Of a stretch of 64,000 nucleotides of DNA, positions 48,341 to 57,019 are shown piece after piece; position 1 is the first letter of the stretch; every line of letters begins with the position of its first letter. The stretch comes from Domibacillus antri (GTDB lineage Bacteria > Bacillota > Bacilli > Bacillales > Domibacillaceae). The notes under the pieces are model-generated. The model saw only the letters and a program-made list of their open reading frames with translations. It searched no databases and was not told where the DNA came from. Made by a program: the position numbers and the translations under genes. The DNA is taken from positions 62,001 to 126,000 of the forward strand of contig NZ_MSDU01000017.1 of the NCBI RefSeq assembly GCF_001936625.1, in the 5' to 3' direction.

Positions 48341-49783
48341 TTAATCCCTTGCTTTTTGCACTTTCAGCTGCTTTCCTTTAACCGTCGTCGTTTTCATTGC
48401 TTTTAACACAATGGGGCCTTTTCCGTTCAATATTTCCACGTATGAAACGTTGTCCTGAATGGTGATGATCCCGATGTCTTCTGCGCTGATATCCTTGATG
48501 TTTGAGATCGTGCCAACGAAATCAACGGCGCGGATTTTCTTTTTCTTGCCGCCGTTAAAATACAATTTCATAATATCTTTATTTAAGCTGCGGCTTTTTT
48601 CTTCTTTCAGCTCCGGCCGCTCGCTCATTTTTAACTCGAATGCTTCCCGTCCGGAAGATACATCTTCCTGTGAAGGGCGCACCTCTCGGGGAATTTCAAA
48701 GCCGATATACTTTTCAATTTCCACCAGAAACTTTTCTTCGTATGGTGTCAAAAAGGTAATGGCTTTGCCAGAATGACCAGCACGTCCTGTCCGGCCAGTC
48801 CGATGTACATAGCTTTCCTTTTCAAAAGGCACATCATAATTGATGACAAGCGGCACATTCGCCACATCAATCCCGCGCGCGGCAACATCCGTGGCACATA
48901 AATATCTGAACTCACCGCGCTTAAACTCCTTCATGATGGCAAAACGGTCTTCCTGCACCATTCCGCCATGAAGCATGCCGCATGAATATCCGGCATGATC
49001 GAGTGCTTCAAACAACGTCTCTACCCTCTCCTGCGTCCGGCAAAAGATCATACAGCTGTCCGGATTTTCCGCGACTGAAATGTCTTTGAATAACGAAAAT
49101 TTTTCATCCTCACTCACCATGATGGCTGCATGATCAATTTTCTCCGTGGTCAACGTCTGGGCCATCTCCATTTTCACAGGATGGATCATATAATTTTCAG
49201 CAAGAGCCGACACCTCTTCCGAGAGCGTGGCTGAAAGCAGCATCGTCACGCGATCGGCAGGCAATTTTTCGATAATGGCCGCTACCTGATCAATAAACCC
49301 CATATTCAGCATTTCATCAGCTTCATCAATGATGAGACAGCCGATTTTCTCTACGGGAAGCGTATCTTTTTCCATATGGTCAAGCACACGGCCAGGTGTG
49401 CCGACAACGACATGCGTTTTCTGCTTCAATTCTAATTTTTGCCGTGAAAACGGCTGTTTTCCGTATACGGCCGCTGCTTTAATCCGCTTAAACCGGCCAA
49501 TGTTCGTGATCTCGTCTTTTACCTGTGCAGCAAGCTCTCTCGTCGGTGTCAGAACAAGCACCTGAGGTTTATTTTCATTCCAGTCGACCAGTTCGACAAT
49601 CGGAATGGCAAATGCCGCCGTCTTCCCGCTCCCTGTCTGTGATTTTACGACAATATCCTTCTTTTCAAGCGCCACAGGAATGACCGCTGCCTGTACATCT
49701 GTCGGTGTTGTATACCCTAGTTCTGCCAGCGCTCTTGTAATGTCGCTGCTTAACAAAAAATCGTTAAATGATGGTTTATTCAT
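48341..49783 (-). CDS. dbpA: DEAD-box RNA helicase, DbpA/YxiN type
   Basis: 480 residues. Helicase core with [53 protein letters not shown] and [10 protein letters not shown] in order. The C-terminal 75 residues ([19 protein letters not shown] ... VEILNGKGP) are the DbpA RNA-binding domain, which recognises hairpin 92 of 23S rRNA in the known proteins, so a role in large-subunit assembly is likely. The ATG at 49783 has GAGGT upstream. Confidence 0.93.
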   Translation of the reverse strand: MNKPSFNDFLLSSDITRALAELGYTTPTDVQAAVIPVALEKKDIVVKSQTGSGKTAAFAIPIVELVDWNENKPQVLVLTPTRELAAQVKDEITNIGRFKRIKAAAVYGKQPFSRQKLELKQKTHVVVGTPGRVLDHMEKDTLPVEKIGCLIIDEADEMLNMGFIDQVAAIIEKLPADRVTMLLSATLSEEVSALAENYMIHPVKMEMAQTLTTEKIDHAAIMVSEDEKFSLFKDISVAENPDSCMIFCRTQERVETLFEALDHAGYSCGMLHGGMVQEDRFAIMKEFKRGEFRYLCATDVAARGIDVANVPLVINYDVPFEKESYVHRTGRTGRAGHSGKAITFLTPYEEKFLVEIEKYIGFEIPREVRPSQEDVSSGREAFELKMSERPELKEEKSRSLNKDIMKLYFNGGKKKKIRAVDFVGTISNIKDISAEDIGIITIQDNVSYVEILNGKGPIVLKAMKTTTVKGKQLKVQKARD

Positions 49784-49828
49784 AATTGACCTCGTCTGCT
49801 TCATATAGTTTTTACCTTCTTATTATAC

Positions 49829-49858
49829 AGAAAAACAGCCTGGAATCATCCAGGCTGC
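49829..49858 (-). terminator. Terminator after the tautomerase gene
   Basis: CAGCCTGGA / TCCAGGCTG hairpin followed by TTTTTCTG on the minus strand. Confidence 0.85.
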
Positions 49859-49876
49859 CGCAACATGACAAACAAC

Positions 49877-50074
49877 TTACTTATTTTCGTCTTGAAATGA
49901 ATATAGTTCGCCTTGTTTTCCGTAGTCATCTGCTTTCAAGTCTTCAAAAAAGATGAAGACTTTCTCTGCATCGACATCAAATGATTCTTTGACGGCGGCG
50001 GTCATTCTTTTAACAAGATCTCGTTTTTGTTCGGGTGTTTTTCCTTCCAGTACTTTCACTGTAATAAATGGCAT
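49877..50074 (-). CDS. 4-oxalocrotonate tautomerase family protein
   Basis: 65 residues with the catalytic Pro directly after Met (MPFITVKVLEGKT) and typical length. Members tautomerise enol/keto acids. It lies 23 nt after the old-yellow-enzyme gene and probably shares its transcript from the Rrf2 promoter. Substrate unknown. Confidence 0.88.
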   Translation of the reverse strand: MPFITVKVLEGKTPEQKRDLVKRMTAAVKESFDVDAEKVFIFFEDLKADDYGKQGELYSFQDENK

Positions 50075-50097
50075 TATCGTTCACCCTTTCTATTAAA

Positions 50098-51204
50098 TTA
50101 GACGCCCGGGAACCAGCCCGGTGTATTTATAATCGCATTCCAGAGCGGATCTGGCACAACAAGCTTGTCTTGATTATTTTTATCAATTTTGGTGACAATT
50201 TGGTCTTCCTGCCCATTTTCAACCTTTTGCACCCAGTCTGGCTCGATAATTAAGCCGCGGGCGATTGCGATTAATGATACGCCTGTTGACAGTGCTTTAA
50301 GCGCATCATCTGCAGTGTAAATCGATCCGACGCCAATCACCGGCACTTTATCGCCAGCACGTTCTTGAATAATTTCTAAGCGTGAGCGTGAATCATCCAC
50401 ACCGCGTCTTGGTTTTGACCAAAATTCGAATAGGGACACATGCAAATAATCAAGATCTTTTTCTTTTAGCGCATTGATCAGCTCCAATGTATCTGCCATC
50501 GTAATACCCGGTGTTTCCGGCTCTTCCGGTGAAAAACGGTAACCGACCGCAAACGGTGTCTTCGCATATGCCGCCACTGTTTTTTTCACTTCATCTACAA
50601 CAGCCAGCGGGAAAGCAAGCCGTTCTCCCCATTTGTCCGTTCGACGGTTTGAATGTGGAGAAAAGAATTGCTGGATTAAATAGCCGTTTGCACCGTGAAT
50701 TTCGACGCCGTCAAAACCGGCTTCAATCGCGCGTCTTGTTGTTTCGCCAAACGCTTTGATGATCTCGTCCACTTCAGCAGCGGACAATTCACGCGGCACC
50801 GGGCTGCCTTCCGCTTCAGCCGGTACGGCACTTGCGCTGACAACATCACCGTCCACTAAATGGGGCGGTGCCATTCGGCCGCCGTGGAATATTTGCAAAA
50901 TCACTTTGGCTCCTTCTCCTTTTATGGCAGATGCAAGGCGGCGCAGGCTTGGAATCATCTCATCGCTGTGGCCGCCAAACTCTCCATCGAACCCTTTTCC
51001 GTTCAGTGTGACGTATGTGCAGGCAGTAATGACCATGCCAACACCATTCGAGCGGCGTACATAATAAGCCACTTCATCATCGCTTACCGTGCCGTCCTCA
51101 TTTGACGAGAAATTGGTCATCGGTGCCATGACAATACGGTTATCGGTCTCAATGCCACTTTTAAACGTAAAAGGCTGGAATAGCGGTAAATATTTTTTGT
51201 TCAT
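50098..51204 (-). CDS. NADH:flavin oxidoreductase, old yellow enzyme family
   Basis: 368 residues, FMN TIM barrel. Seen: RIVMAPMTNFSS at the FMN site, QIFHGGRMAPP, DGVEIHGANGYLIQQFFSP with the substrate-binding His/Asn pair, and SNRRTDKWG. The family reduces activated C=C bonds, nitro compounds or peroxides, which fits an Rrf2-controlled stress operon with a tautomerase. It resembles Bacillus YqiG (from memory). Confidence 0.92.
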   Translation of the reverse strand: MNKKYLPLFQPFTFKSGIETDNRIVMAPMTNFSSNEDGTVSDDEVAYYVRRSNGVGMVITACTYVTLNGKGFDGEFGGHSDEMIPSLRRLASAIKGEGAKVILQIFHGGRMAPPHLVDGDVVSASAVPAEAEGSPVPRELSAAEVDEIIKAFGETTRRAIEAGFDGVEIHGANGYLIQQFFSPHSNRRTDKWGERLAFPLAVVDEVKKTVAAYAKTPFAVGYRFSPEEPETPGITMADTLELINALKEKDLDYLHVSLFEFWSKPRRGVDDSRSRLEIIQERAGDKVPVIGVGSIYTADDALKALSTGVSLIAIARGLIIEPDWVQKVENGQEDQIVTKIDKNNQDKLVVPDPLWNAIINTPGWFPGV

Positions 51205-51225
51205 TCGTAAATAGCCTCCAAAAAA

Positions 51226-51573
51226 TTAAGAATATTGTTTTTTCGCTGCTTCAAGCTGTACTGTTAACTGATCAAACCATTTTTCATCTTTCGTGAGTAA
51301 TGCAAGATCAATCAGTTGTGCCAGTGGTGCTTCTTCCGGTGCAGAATCAGGTACTTTTTCAAATGACTTCGACAGCACGCGGATCATTCGTCCCACAAGC
51401 TTATTATTAACCGAATCGGTCACATACACTTTCATAATATCTTCCGGATCTTCTATTTTTACGGTGTATCCGTAAATTCTTTGTTGATCCCATGTTTCAC
51501 CTTTTACCCAGTCTCCCACCTGAAAATGCACTTTATTGCCCATTTCTTTCACTTCCCTGAATAAATCGTTCAT
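51226..51573 (-). CDS. IDEAL-domain protein
   Basis: 115 residues. N-terminal beta-rich part GDWVKGETWDQQRIYGYTV; C-terminal AQLIDLALLTKDEKWFDQLT matches the short IDEAL motif. IDEAL modules occur in small Bacillus proteins such as YpiB; the ComK-related link in that family is not proof of role here. The ATG at 51573 overlaps the Rrf2 stop (ATGA). A second ATG at 51543 (MGNKVHFQ) has AGGGAAG in front and may be the true start. Confidence 0.75.
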   Translation of the reverse strand: MNDLFREVKEMGNKVHFQVGDWVKGETWDQQRIYGYTVKIEDPEDIMKVYVTDSVNNKLVGRMIRVLSKSFEKVPDSAPEEAPLAQLIDLALLTKDEKWFDQLTVQLEAAKKQYS

Positions 51574-51995
51574 TCTTGCGATTTAATATTGTCCAGTACG
51601 GATGCCACCGTAAACTGGCGTAAAAAGGCCTCGTAATGGTCTTCTGCCGCGCTGAAAATACGGTCCATCACTACTTGTGTGTTCGACGAAACCGGACATG
51701 AATGATCGGGAACACCCGTACACCAGTTAGGCTGGAGCGTTCCATAAGAAACAGCATGATACACATCTGCAAGCGTAATATCGGTTGGATCACAGCCAAG
51801 CATATATCCGCCTCTTGTTCCTTCTTTCGTCCGGACAAGACCTTCTTTTCTGAGCGCGCTCATCACTTTTCGAATGCGTGCAGGGTTCGTCGCCACGTTA
51901 TGCGCAATCGCTTCACTGCTCGCCATATGCCCGGGCAAATACGCCAAATAAACGAGACTATGAACCGCGATTGTGAATTCGCTTTTCATCGACAT
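51570..51995 (-). CDS. Rrf2-family transcriptional regulator
   Basis: 141 residues. Winged helix in the N-terminal half (SEAIAHNVATNPARIRKVMS, LVRTKEGTRGGYML); the C-terminal part carries Cys in WCTG and SCPVSS plus one in GCDPT. They could bind an Fe-S cluster or serve as thiol sensors, as in other Rrf2 proteins, but spacing differs from IscR. First gene of a run with the IDEAL, old-yellow-enzyme and tautomerase genes. An inverted repeat over its own -10 box suggests autoregulation. Confidence 0.88.
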   Translation of the reverse strand: MSMKSEFTIAVHSLVYLAYLPGHMASSEAIAHNVATNPARIRKVMSALRKEGLVRTKEGTRGGYMLGCDPTDITLADVYHAVSYGTLQPNWCTGVPDHSCPVSSNTQVVMDRIFSAAEDHYEAFLRQFTVASVLDNIKSQE

Positions 51996-52018
51996 TTTTC
52001 CCCCTTCCCGAAAAGTGT

Positions 52019-52053
52019 ACTGTAATTTTATTTTGTACAGTTTGAAAAGTCAA
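52019..52053 (-). promoter_or_regulatory. Promoter and palindromic operator of the Rrf2 operon
   Basis: TTGACT (52053-52048), 17 nt spacer, TAAAAT (52030-52025). An inverted repeat ACTGTA-N11-TACAGT (52019-52041) covers the -10 box and part of the spacer, the expected place for an autorepressor site. Confidence 0.7.
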
Positions 52054-52103
52054 CGAAATTGACTTGACAACATTTCGACTTTTTTAATATTCATCAATGT
52101 TCT

Positions 52104-52132
52104 AAAAAAGCCGCCTTCTTTATGAAGACAGC
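52104..52132 (-). terminator. Terminator of the MFS gene
   Basis: GCTGTCTTC / GAAGGCGGC (with G-U pairs) and TTTTTT on the minus strand, overlapping the stop codon. Confidence 0.75.
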
Positions 52133-53313
52133 ACGTTTTGTTTCACAGCCCTTTTTTGCCAGATGACAGTAATCAAAAGCGTCGCGGCAAGCAGAATGAG
52201 GCCTAATATAAAGGGATAAATAATATTTACATCATAAAGCAGTCCGGCACATGCCGGACCAAGGACATTTCCAATGCTCATATACATATTGTTCATGCCC
52301 ATCGCAAAGCCCTGTTCATCGCCTGCCATTTTGGAAATGAGGGTATTTAATACCGGACGTAAAATAGACGTCGCCAGGAAAATAAGCAAGGATATGCCGA
52401 AAAACAGCATGTAATTTTTCGCAAAAAGCGACAAGAAAAAACCGAATGCGGCTACCGCCAAAAATACATTTAACACGGCCCCTTCACCGTAGCGGCGCAC
52501 AATCCGGTCCACGATAAACAGCTGCACAATCACGCTGACAATCCCTGTTGACGTGACCATCAGCGCGATATCCTGCGGCGATGCACCGAATTCGTCATCA
52601 ACAAACAACCCGAGCACCGATTCATACGCCATCAATCCGAAACTCATGACGAGTGTAATGACAAGCGGGATGAAATACGGCATTTTTACAGACCGGGCCA
52701 TCTTTTTCGTCATCGACTCGTGATCCGGCGTCATTTCAGCAACAGGCTGCACCTGACGATCCGGTTCTTTGAGGAGCACGATTGAAAACACCACCGCAAA
52801 AAAGGCCACAACCGCCGATATCAAAAATGGAAACTTCAGCCCAAAATCAGCTAAAAAGCCGCCGATGCCCGGTCCGACGACAATACCGAAAGACATCGCG
52901 GCCGAAATGAAACTGTTCCCTTTTGCCCGCTGATCGAAAGTCGTAATATCAGCCACATATGCAAAAATGGCCGGGATTAACAGCGCTGCACCAATGCCGC
53001 CGATCACACGAGACGCATACAGCCACCAAATAGAATCAAATGCGTAAAACATAAACGACGACAATGCCAAACCGATTAAACCGAAAATAATCATCTTTCG
53101 GCGCCCGTAGTCATCAGCCCATTTTCCCGCAACTGGTGAAAACACAAGCTGGGCTCCGGCAAAAATCGCGATCATAAGCCCGGCCGCCATTCCGCCTTCA
53201 TCAATGGATTCTAAGTAGGCTGGTAAAATCGGAATAATAATGCCAAAACTCCCAATCGCAATAAACATGTTGATCATCAAAATGATCATTTTTTTCCGCT
53301 GATCACCGGTCAT
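52120..53313 (-). CDS. MFS multidrug exporter (12 TM, NorA/Blt-like)
   Basis: 397 residues with about 12 membrane helices. Motif A is GKWADDYGRRKM between helices 2 and 3; the antiporter motif C region reads SFGIVVGPGIGGFLADF in helix 5. This points to a drug/proton antiporter of the DHA1 group. Substrate unknown. Transcribed alone. Confidence 0.9.
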   Translation of the reverse strand: MTGDQRKKMIILMINMFIAIGSFGIIIPILPAYLESIDEGGMAAGLMIAIFAGAQLVFSPVAGKWADDYGRRKMIIFGLIGLALSSFMFYAFDSIWWLYASRVIGGIGAALLIPAIFAYVADITTFDQRAKGNSFISAAMSFGIVVGPGIGGFLADFGLKFPFLISAVVAFFAVVFSIVLLKEPDRQVQPVAEMTPDHESMTKKMARSVKMPYFIPLVITLVMSFGLMAYESVLGLFVDDEFGASPQDIALMVTSTGIVSVIVQLFIVDRIVRRYGEGAVLNVFLAVAAFGFFLSLFAKNYMLFFGISLLIFLATSILRPVLNTLISKMAGDEQGFAMGMNNMYMSIGNVLGPACAGLLYDVNIIYPFILGLILLAATLLITVIWQKRAVKQNVLSS

Positions 53314-53454
53314 TCATATGATCCTCTCTTTCTTCCTCTGTAACCTCATTTTCACATACCTGCTTATTTTAGCAAAATATGTTTCATTCCGGAATCATAA
53401 CACCTCGAATTTAACTTGATTTTTTCATATTTCACTTTCAAACCGGCTATAGAA

Positions 53455-53488
53455 GGGGATGTCTCGATAAACGGTTGAGACATCCCGA
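53455..53488 (-). terminator. Hairpin after the SDR gene
   Basis: GGGATGTCTC / GAGACATCCC pairs perfectly; the tail CTTCTATAG is only weakly T-rich. Confidence 0.45.
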
Positions 53489-53492
53489 TCCA

Positions 53493-54368
53493 TTAAGATG
53501 TTATAAAATCACCGCCGTTAACATGAATCGTCTGGCCGGTGACATAAGTTGAATCATTCGAGGCGAGGTAAACGTAAGCCGGCGCATTTTCCGAAGGCTG
53601 GCCGCGTCTCCCCATCGGTGTATCATTTCCGTGCTGCGCTACCTTTTGTTCATCAAACGTCGCCGGAATCAGCGGCGTCCAAATGGGGCCAGGCGCGACA
53701 GCATTAACGCGTATCCCTTTATTGACAAGATTCGCGGCAAGAGAGCGGGTAAAAGAAGTAATGGCTCCTTTCGTCGACGAATAATCAATCAATTCCGGCG
53801 AGCCGCGGTAAGCTGTAACAGAAGACGTATTAATGATCGCATCCCCTTTTGACATATGCGGAAGGGCTGCCTGCGCCAAATAAAACATGGAAAAAATATT
53901 GGTCTCAAACGTTTCACGCAGCTGTTCGGGCGTAATGCTTAAAAAGTTATTGGTCGGAAACTGCTTCCCGGCATTATTGACGAGAATATTTAATCCGCCA
54001 AATTCACTGACCACCTGATCGACCAGCTTTTTACAGTTTTCCACTTTACTCACATCGACTGCCGCTTTTAGCGCTTTCACTCCGTATGACTCGATCACGC
54101 TGGCCGTTTTCTCCGCATCGCCGTCTTCATTTAAATAAGCAATCGCCACATTGGCGCCTTCCTTCGCATAAGCAACCGCCACCGCCCGGCCGATGCCGCT
54201 GTCGCCGCCGGTGATGAGGGCGGTTTTTCCTGACAATTTGCCCGAACCTTTGTAATTTGCATCATCATAAATGGGTTCCGGTGTCATTTCCGATTCAATA
54301 CCTGGCTGCTGACTTTGCGTCTGTCCAGGCGTTTCTTCATGGATTTCCTCAAATTTATCTTTCGCCAT
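53493..54368 (-). CDS. Short-chain dehydrogenase/reductase (YhxC/YhdF-type)
   Basis: 291 residues. A charged N-terminal extension of about 40 residues precedes the Rossmann motif TGGDSGIGRA. Then come NNAG, the catalytic Ser (NTSSVTAYRG) and the YSSTKGA Tyr-Lys pair. This extended group is common in spore formers and often stress- or spore-expressed. Substrate unknown; the nearby AdhB and coat genes fit a sporulation context (inference). Confidence 0.9.
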   Translation of the reverse strand: MAKDKFEEIHEETPGQTQSQQPGIESEMTPEPIYDDANYKGSGKLSGKTALITGGDSGIGRAVAVAYAKEGANVAIAYLNEDGDAEKTASVIESYGVKALKAAVDVSKVENCKKLVDQVVSEFGGLNILVNNAGKQFPTNNFLSITPEQLRETFETNIFSMFYLAQAALPHMSKGDAIINTSSVTAYRGSPELIDYSSTKGAITSFTRSLAANLVNKGIRVNAVAPGPIWTPLIPATFDEQKVAQHGNDTPMGRRGQPSENAPAYVYLASNDSTYVTGQTIHVNGGDFITS

Positions 54369-54452
54369 CGTTTATCCAACTCCATCCGATTTTTATTTCA
54401 TCTTAAAAAGTATTCCCCGGCTAAATAAGGATAAACATGGAATTACATTATG

Positions 54453-54480
54453 AAAAAAACTCAGCCGCGGCTGAGTTTGA
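54453..54480 (-). terminator. Terminator of the alcohol dehydrogenase gene
   Basis: AAACTCAGCC / GGCTGAGTTT hairpin followed by T-run on the minus strand. Confidence 0.85.
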
Positions 54481-54504
54481 TCACTATGGGTTCCGTTACA
54501 GTTG

Positions 54505-55641
54505 TTACGGTTTCAGAACCACTTTAATGCAGTTTTCTGTTTTCGTATCAAACATTTCGTACCCTTTTTTCGCTTGATCGAGCGGCAGTACATGAGTAAC
54601 CACATCGCCGGGATCCACTTTCCCTTCCGCAATTAAATTGTAAAGGTATGGCATGTAATGAATAACAGGCGCCTGGCCCGTCCGGATATTGACATTCCGC
54701 TGAAAAATGTCCCCCATTGGAAAACCGTTATAGGCTCCTCCATACACGCCGGTAATTTGAATGTTTCCGCCTTTTCGAACCGCCTGACTGGCAATAACGA
54801 GTCCGCCCATTGCCCCTCCGTGAAGCTTCAGTCCAGATGCAAGGAATTCAAGCGGCGTCATTTTTCCGCTCATTCCTACACAGTCAATGACGACATCCGC
54901 TCCGCCTTTTGTAATTTCTTTTAAATAATTCCCGATATTTTCCTGACTCTCAAAATTGACGATTTCCACATTGTTTGTCCGTTTTGCATGCTGTAATCGA
55001 TAATCGACATAGTCAACGGCAATAACACGTTTTGCCCCTTTAAGCCAGGCGAATTTTTGGGCAAGCAGTCCCACCGGTCCGCAGCCAAGAACAATGACCG
55101 TGTCCCCTTCCTTCATTCCAGAGTTATCGACACTCCAAAAGGCCGTGGATGCGGCATCAGCGAGTAAAACGAGCTTTTCATCTTCCACTTCGGAGTTCTC
55201 CGGGATCTTAAAAGGCGTAAAATTCCCATACGGAACCCGCATATATTCCGCCTGACCTCCTGGATACCCGCCCGTTGTTCCAGAGTAGCCGAAATAAGCA
55301 CCCATCTCTCCATTATCATTGGCATGATCACATTGGCTTTCCAATTCATGCTGGCAAAACCAGCACTCCCCGCAGGCAATGTTAAAAGGGATAATAACGC
55401 GGTCCCCTTTTTTTACCTTTGTTACCTCTGGTCCAACTTCTTCCACAACACCCATCGGTTCATGACCGATTATATAATCTTCTTGTAAATTAGGAATCAT
55501 TCCATGGATTAAATGCAGATCCGATCCACAAATAGCTGTAGTTGTTAATTTGACAATAATATCATCTGCTTTTTTCATTTCCGGTGCTTTTACTTCTTTG
55601 ACAACGACGTTTTTTACACCTTGATACGTTACAGCTTTCAT
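54505..55641 (-). CDS. adhB: Zinc-dependent alcohol dehydrogenase, AdhB-like
   Basis: 378 residues. Catalytic zinc region ICGSDLHLIHG and GHEPMGVVEEVG; structural zinc cysteines in CGECWFCQHELESQC; NAD site VLGCGPVGLLAQ. The size and the flanking small coat-related genes match the yraG-yraF-adhB-yraE-yraD cluster of B. subtilis as I remember it. It may act on aldehydes such as formaldehyde, but this is not shown. Confidence 0.88.
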   Translation of the reverse strand: MKAVTYQGVKNVVVKEVKAPEMKKADDIIVKLTTTAICGSDLHLIHGMIPNLQEDYIIGHEPMGVVEEVGPEVTKVKKGDRVIIPFNIACGECWFCQHELESQCDHANDNGEMGAYFGYSGTTGGYPGGQAEYMRVPYGNFTPFKIPENSEVEDEKLVLLADAASTAFWSVDNSGMKEGDTVIVLGCGPVGLLAQKFAWLKGAKRVIAVDYVDYRLQHAKRTNNVEIVNFESQENIGNYLKEITKGGADVVIDCVGMSGKMTPLEFLASGLKLHGGAMGGLVIASQAVRKGGNIQITGVYGGAYNGFPMGDIFQRNVNIRTGQAPVIHYMPYLYNLIAEGKVDPGDVVTHVLPLDQAKKGYEMFDTKTENCIKVVLKP

Positions 55642-55670
55642 TAGTTACATCTCCTCCACGCTATTCATTT

Positions 55671-56030
55671 TTATTGTGGCGGGGTTGGAAATAACCCTTT
55701 TCGATTGGTCGTGCCCGGGAAGAGCGGCAGCTTTGCGATATCGACAGCTGTTTGGGCTGCTTTCAGATCAAGCTGTATTTGTTCGTCCATGTTATACGGA
55801 TGAAACCATCTTTTGTTCATCATCAATTCCGTTACCTCACCGTGTAAATCAATCGCTGCTTCTAAGTGCTGAAGGAGTACGGTCCGAACCTCAGGCGTTG
55901 AAGATTCTGTCAAGGCAGCTGCATAGTTTCTCACACCATTTTTAGCAGACAATAAAAACTCAAGTGCGATTGCGGAGTCAGCAAGTTCCGGCATGCCGAC
56001 TGAATTAATAGGATCCAAATAATCGTTCAT
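55671..56030 (-). CDS. Spore coat protein, CotF family (YraF/YraD-like)
   Basis: 119 residues from the ATG at 56030 (MNDYLDPINS), with a GGAGGG site upstream. The CotF domain shows DSAIALEFLLSAKNGVRNYA, ALTESSTPEVRTVLLQHLEA and MMNKRWFHPYNMDEQ, predicted as a helical bundle. Second of two genes 18 nt apart, after the small partner at 56049. A copy of the pair lies on the other strand at 56418-56917. Confidence 0.85.
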   Translation of the reverse strand: MNDYLDPINSVGMPELADSAIALEFLLSAKNGVRNYAAALTESSTPEVRTVLLQHLEAAIDLHGEVTELMMNKRWFHPYNMDEQIQLDLKAAQTAVDIAKLPLFPGTTNRKGLFPTPPQ

Positions 56031-56048
56031 TTTATATACTCCCTCCAC

Positions 56049-56258
56049 TCACGAAAATGTTTTGGCTCCGGCATATAGACTTTGAAGTTCATTCAATTGA
56101 TGGACAGATAATGTAACATCTTTATCCATCAACGCTTTTAAATCACTGTCAAAGCATACTCCCTGCATCAATTTTGACTTGAGAAGGCCATTTGTTTTGA
56201 AATTTATTAATTCGTGCAGCTCCATTGTTTCGTGAAAACCCAAGCTTTTTTGTTCCAT
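56049..56258 (-). CDS. Small coat-associated protein (YraE/YraG-like)
   Basis: 69 residues starting MEQKSLGFHETMELHELINF, with GGAGG 7 nt upstream. Helical. It shares the pattern S-L-G-x-H-E-x-x-E-x-H-E-L-L/I-x-F-K with the plus-strand protein at 56418. Such small proteins accompany CotF-type proteins in Bacillus; the exact role in the coat is unknown. Confidence 0.75.
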   Translation of the reverse strand: MEQKSLGFHETMELHELINFKTNGLLKSKLMQGVCFDSDLKALMDKDVTLSVHQLNELQSLYAGAKTFS

Positions 56259-56417
56259 TCCTTCACCTCCGCTTTAATGAACGCAACTATTTTTTCTTAA
56301 TAAAAAGAAATTTATTCAATAATAACGATCCAGGTACTATTACGCACCAGCATGAATAATCACGCTTGAAAAAGGAAAGATAACGGAGGTACATGATCAA
56401 CATGAGGGGTGAAAAAA

Positions 56418-56624
56418 ATGACCAGCAGTTTAGGACAGCATGAAGCACTTGAAGTTCATGAGTTATTGACCTTCAAAAATCTTTGTTTAACAAAATCCTT
56501 CACAATGAGTGCACTAGCTCAAGATTCAGAATTAAAAGCACTTATTGACAATGACGTCAATGCAGCAAAAAATCATATTCAGCAATTACAAAATTTTTTA
56601 GCTTCTGGGGGGACATCGTCATGA
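56418..56624 (+). CDS. Small coat-associated protein, mirror copy
   Basis: 68 residues starting MTSSLGQHEALEVHELLTF, with GAGGGG 8 nt before the ATG at 56418. Paralogue of the protein at 56049-56258. Its end overlaps the start of the CotF-like gene by 4 nt. Confidence 0.75.
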   Translation: MTSSLGQHEALEVHELLTFKNLCLTKSFTMSALAQDSELKALIDNDVNAAKNHIQQLQNFLASGGTSS

Positions 56625-56917
56625 ATGGTTTAATGAAAAACTTTACGGGAATGAAAGGGATGACGGATGAAGTCATCGCGTCCGATTTATTGCTTGCGGC
56701 TAAATCCGGAGTGACATTTACTGCTTTTGCTCTTACTGAAGCTGCTACTCCTGAATTACGATCTGTTTTAAGGGAACAGTTAATGGCAGCGATTACCGCG
56801 CACAACAACATCAGCCAATATATGATGGCAAAAGGCTATTATCATCCTTATGATTTTAATCAGCAAATACAGGCGGATGTGACGGCTGCGCAGACGGCAC
56901 AAAATTTGACAAAATAA
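56621..56917 (+). CDS. Spore coat protein, CotF family, mirror copy
   Basis: 98 residues. The CotF domain shows IASDLLLAAKSGVTFTAFAL, TEAATPELRSVLREQL and MMAKGYYHPYDFNQQ, clearly related to the protein at 55671. ATGA overlap with the upstream gene and GGGGGG at 8 nt. Followed by its own terminator. Confidence 0.85.
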   Translation: MNGLMKNFTGMKGMTDEVIASDLLLAAKSGVTFTAFALTEAATPELRSVLREQLMAAITAHNNISQYMMAKGYYHPYDFNQQIQADVTAAQTAQNLTK

Positions 56918-56937
56918 AAGCTTAATCCCGGAAAAAG

Positions 56938-56970
56938 CGGCTGTTGAGATACTCTCTGCAGCCCTTTTTT
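56938..56970 (+). terminator. Terminator of the mirror coat pair
   Basis: GGCTG(TT)GAGA / TCTC(TG)CAGCC hairpin followed by CTTTTTT. Confidence 0.75.
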
Positions 56971-57019
56971 ATCGGATGAATCTTCACATAATCTTAATCA
57001 TGGAAGGCGGAAAAAAGAG

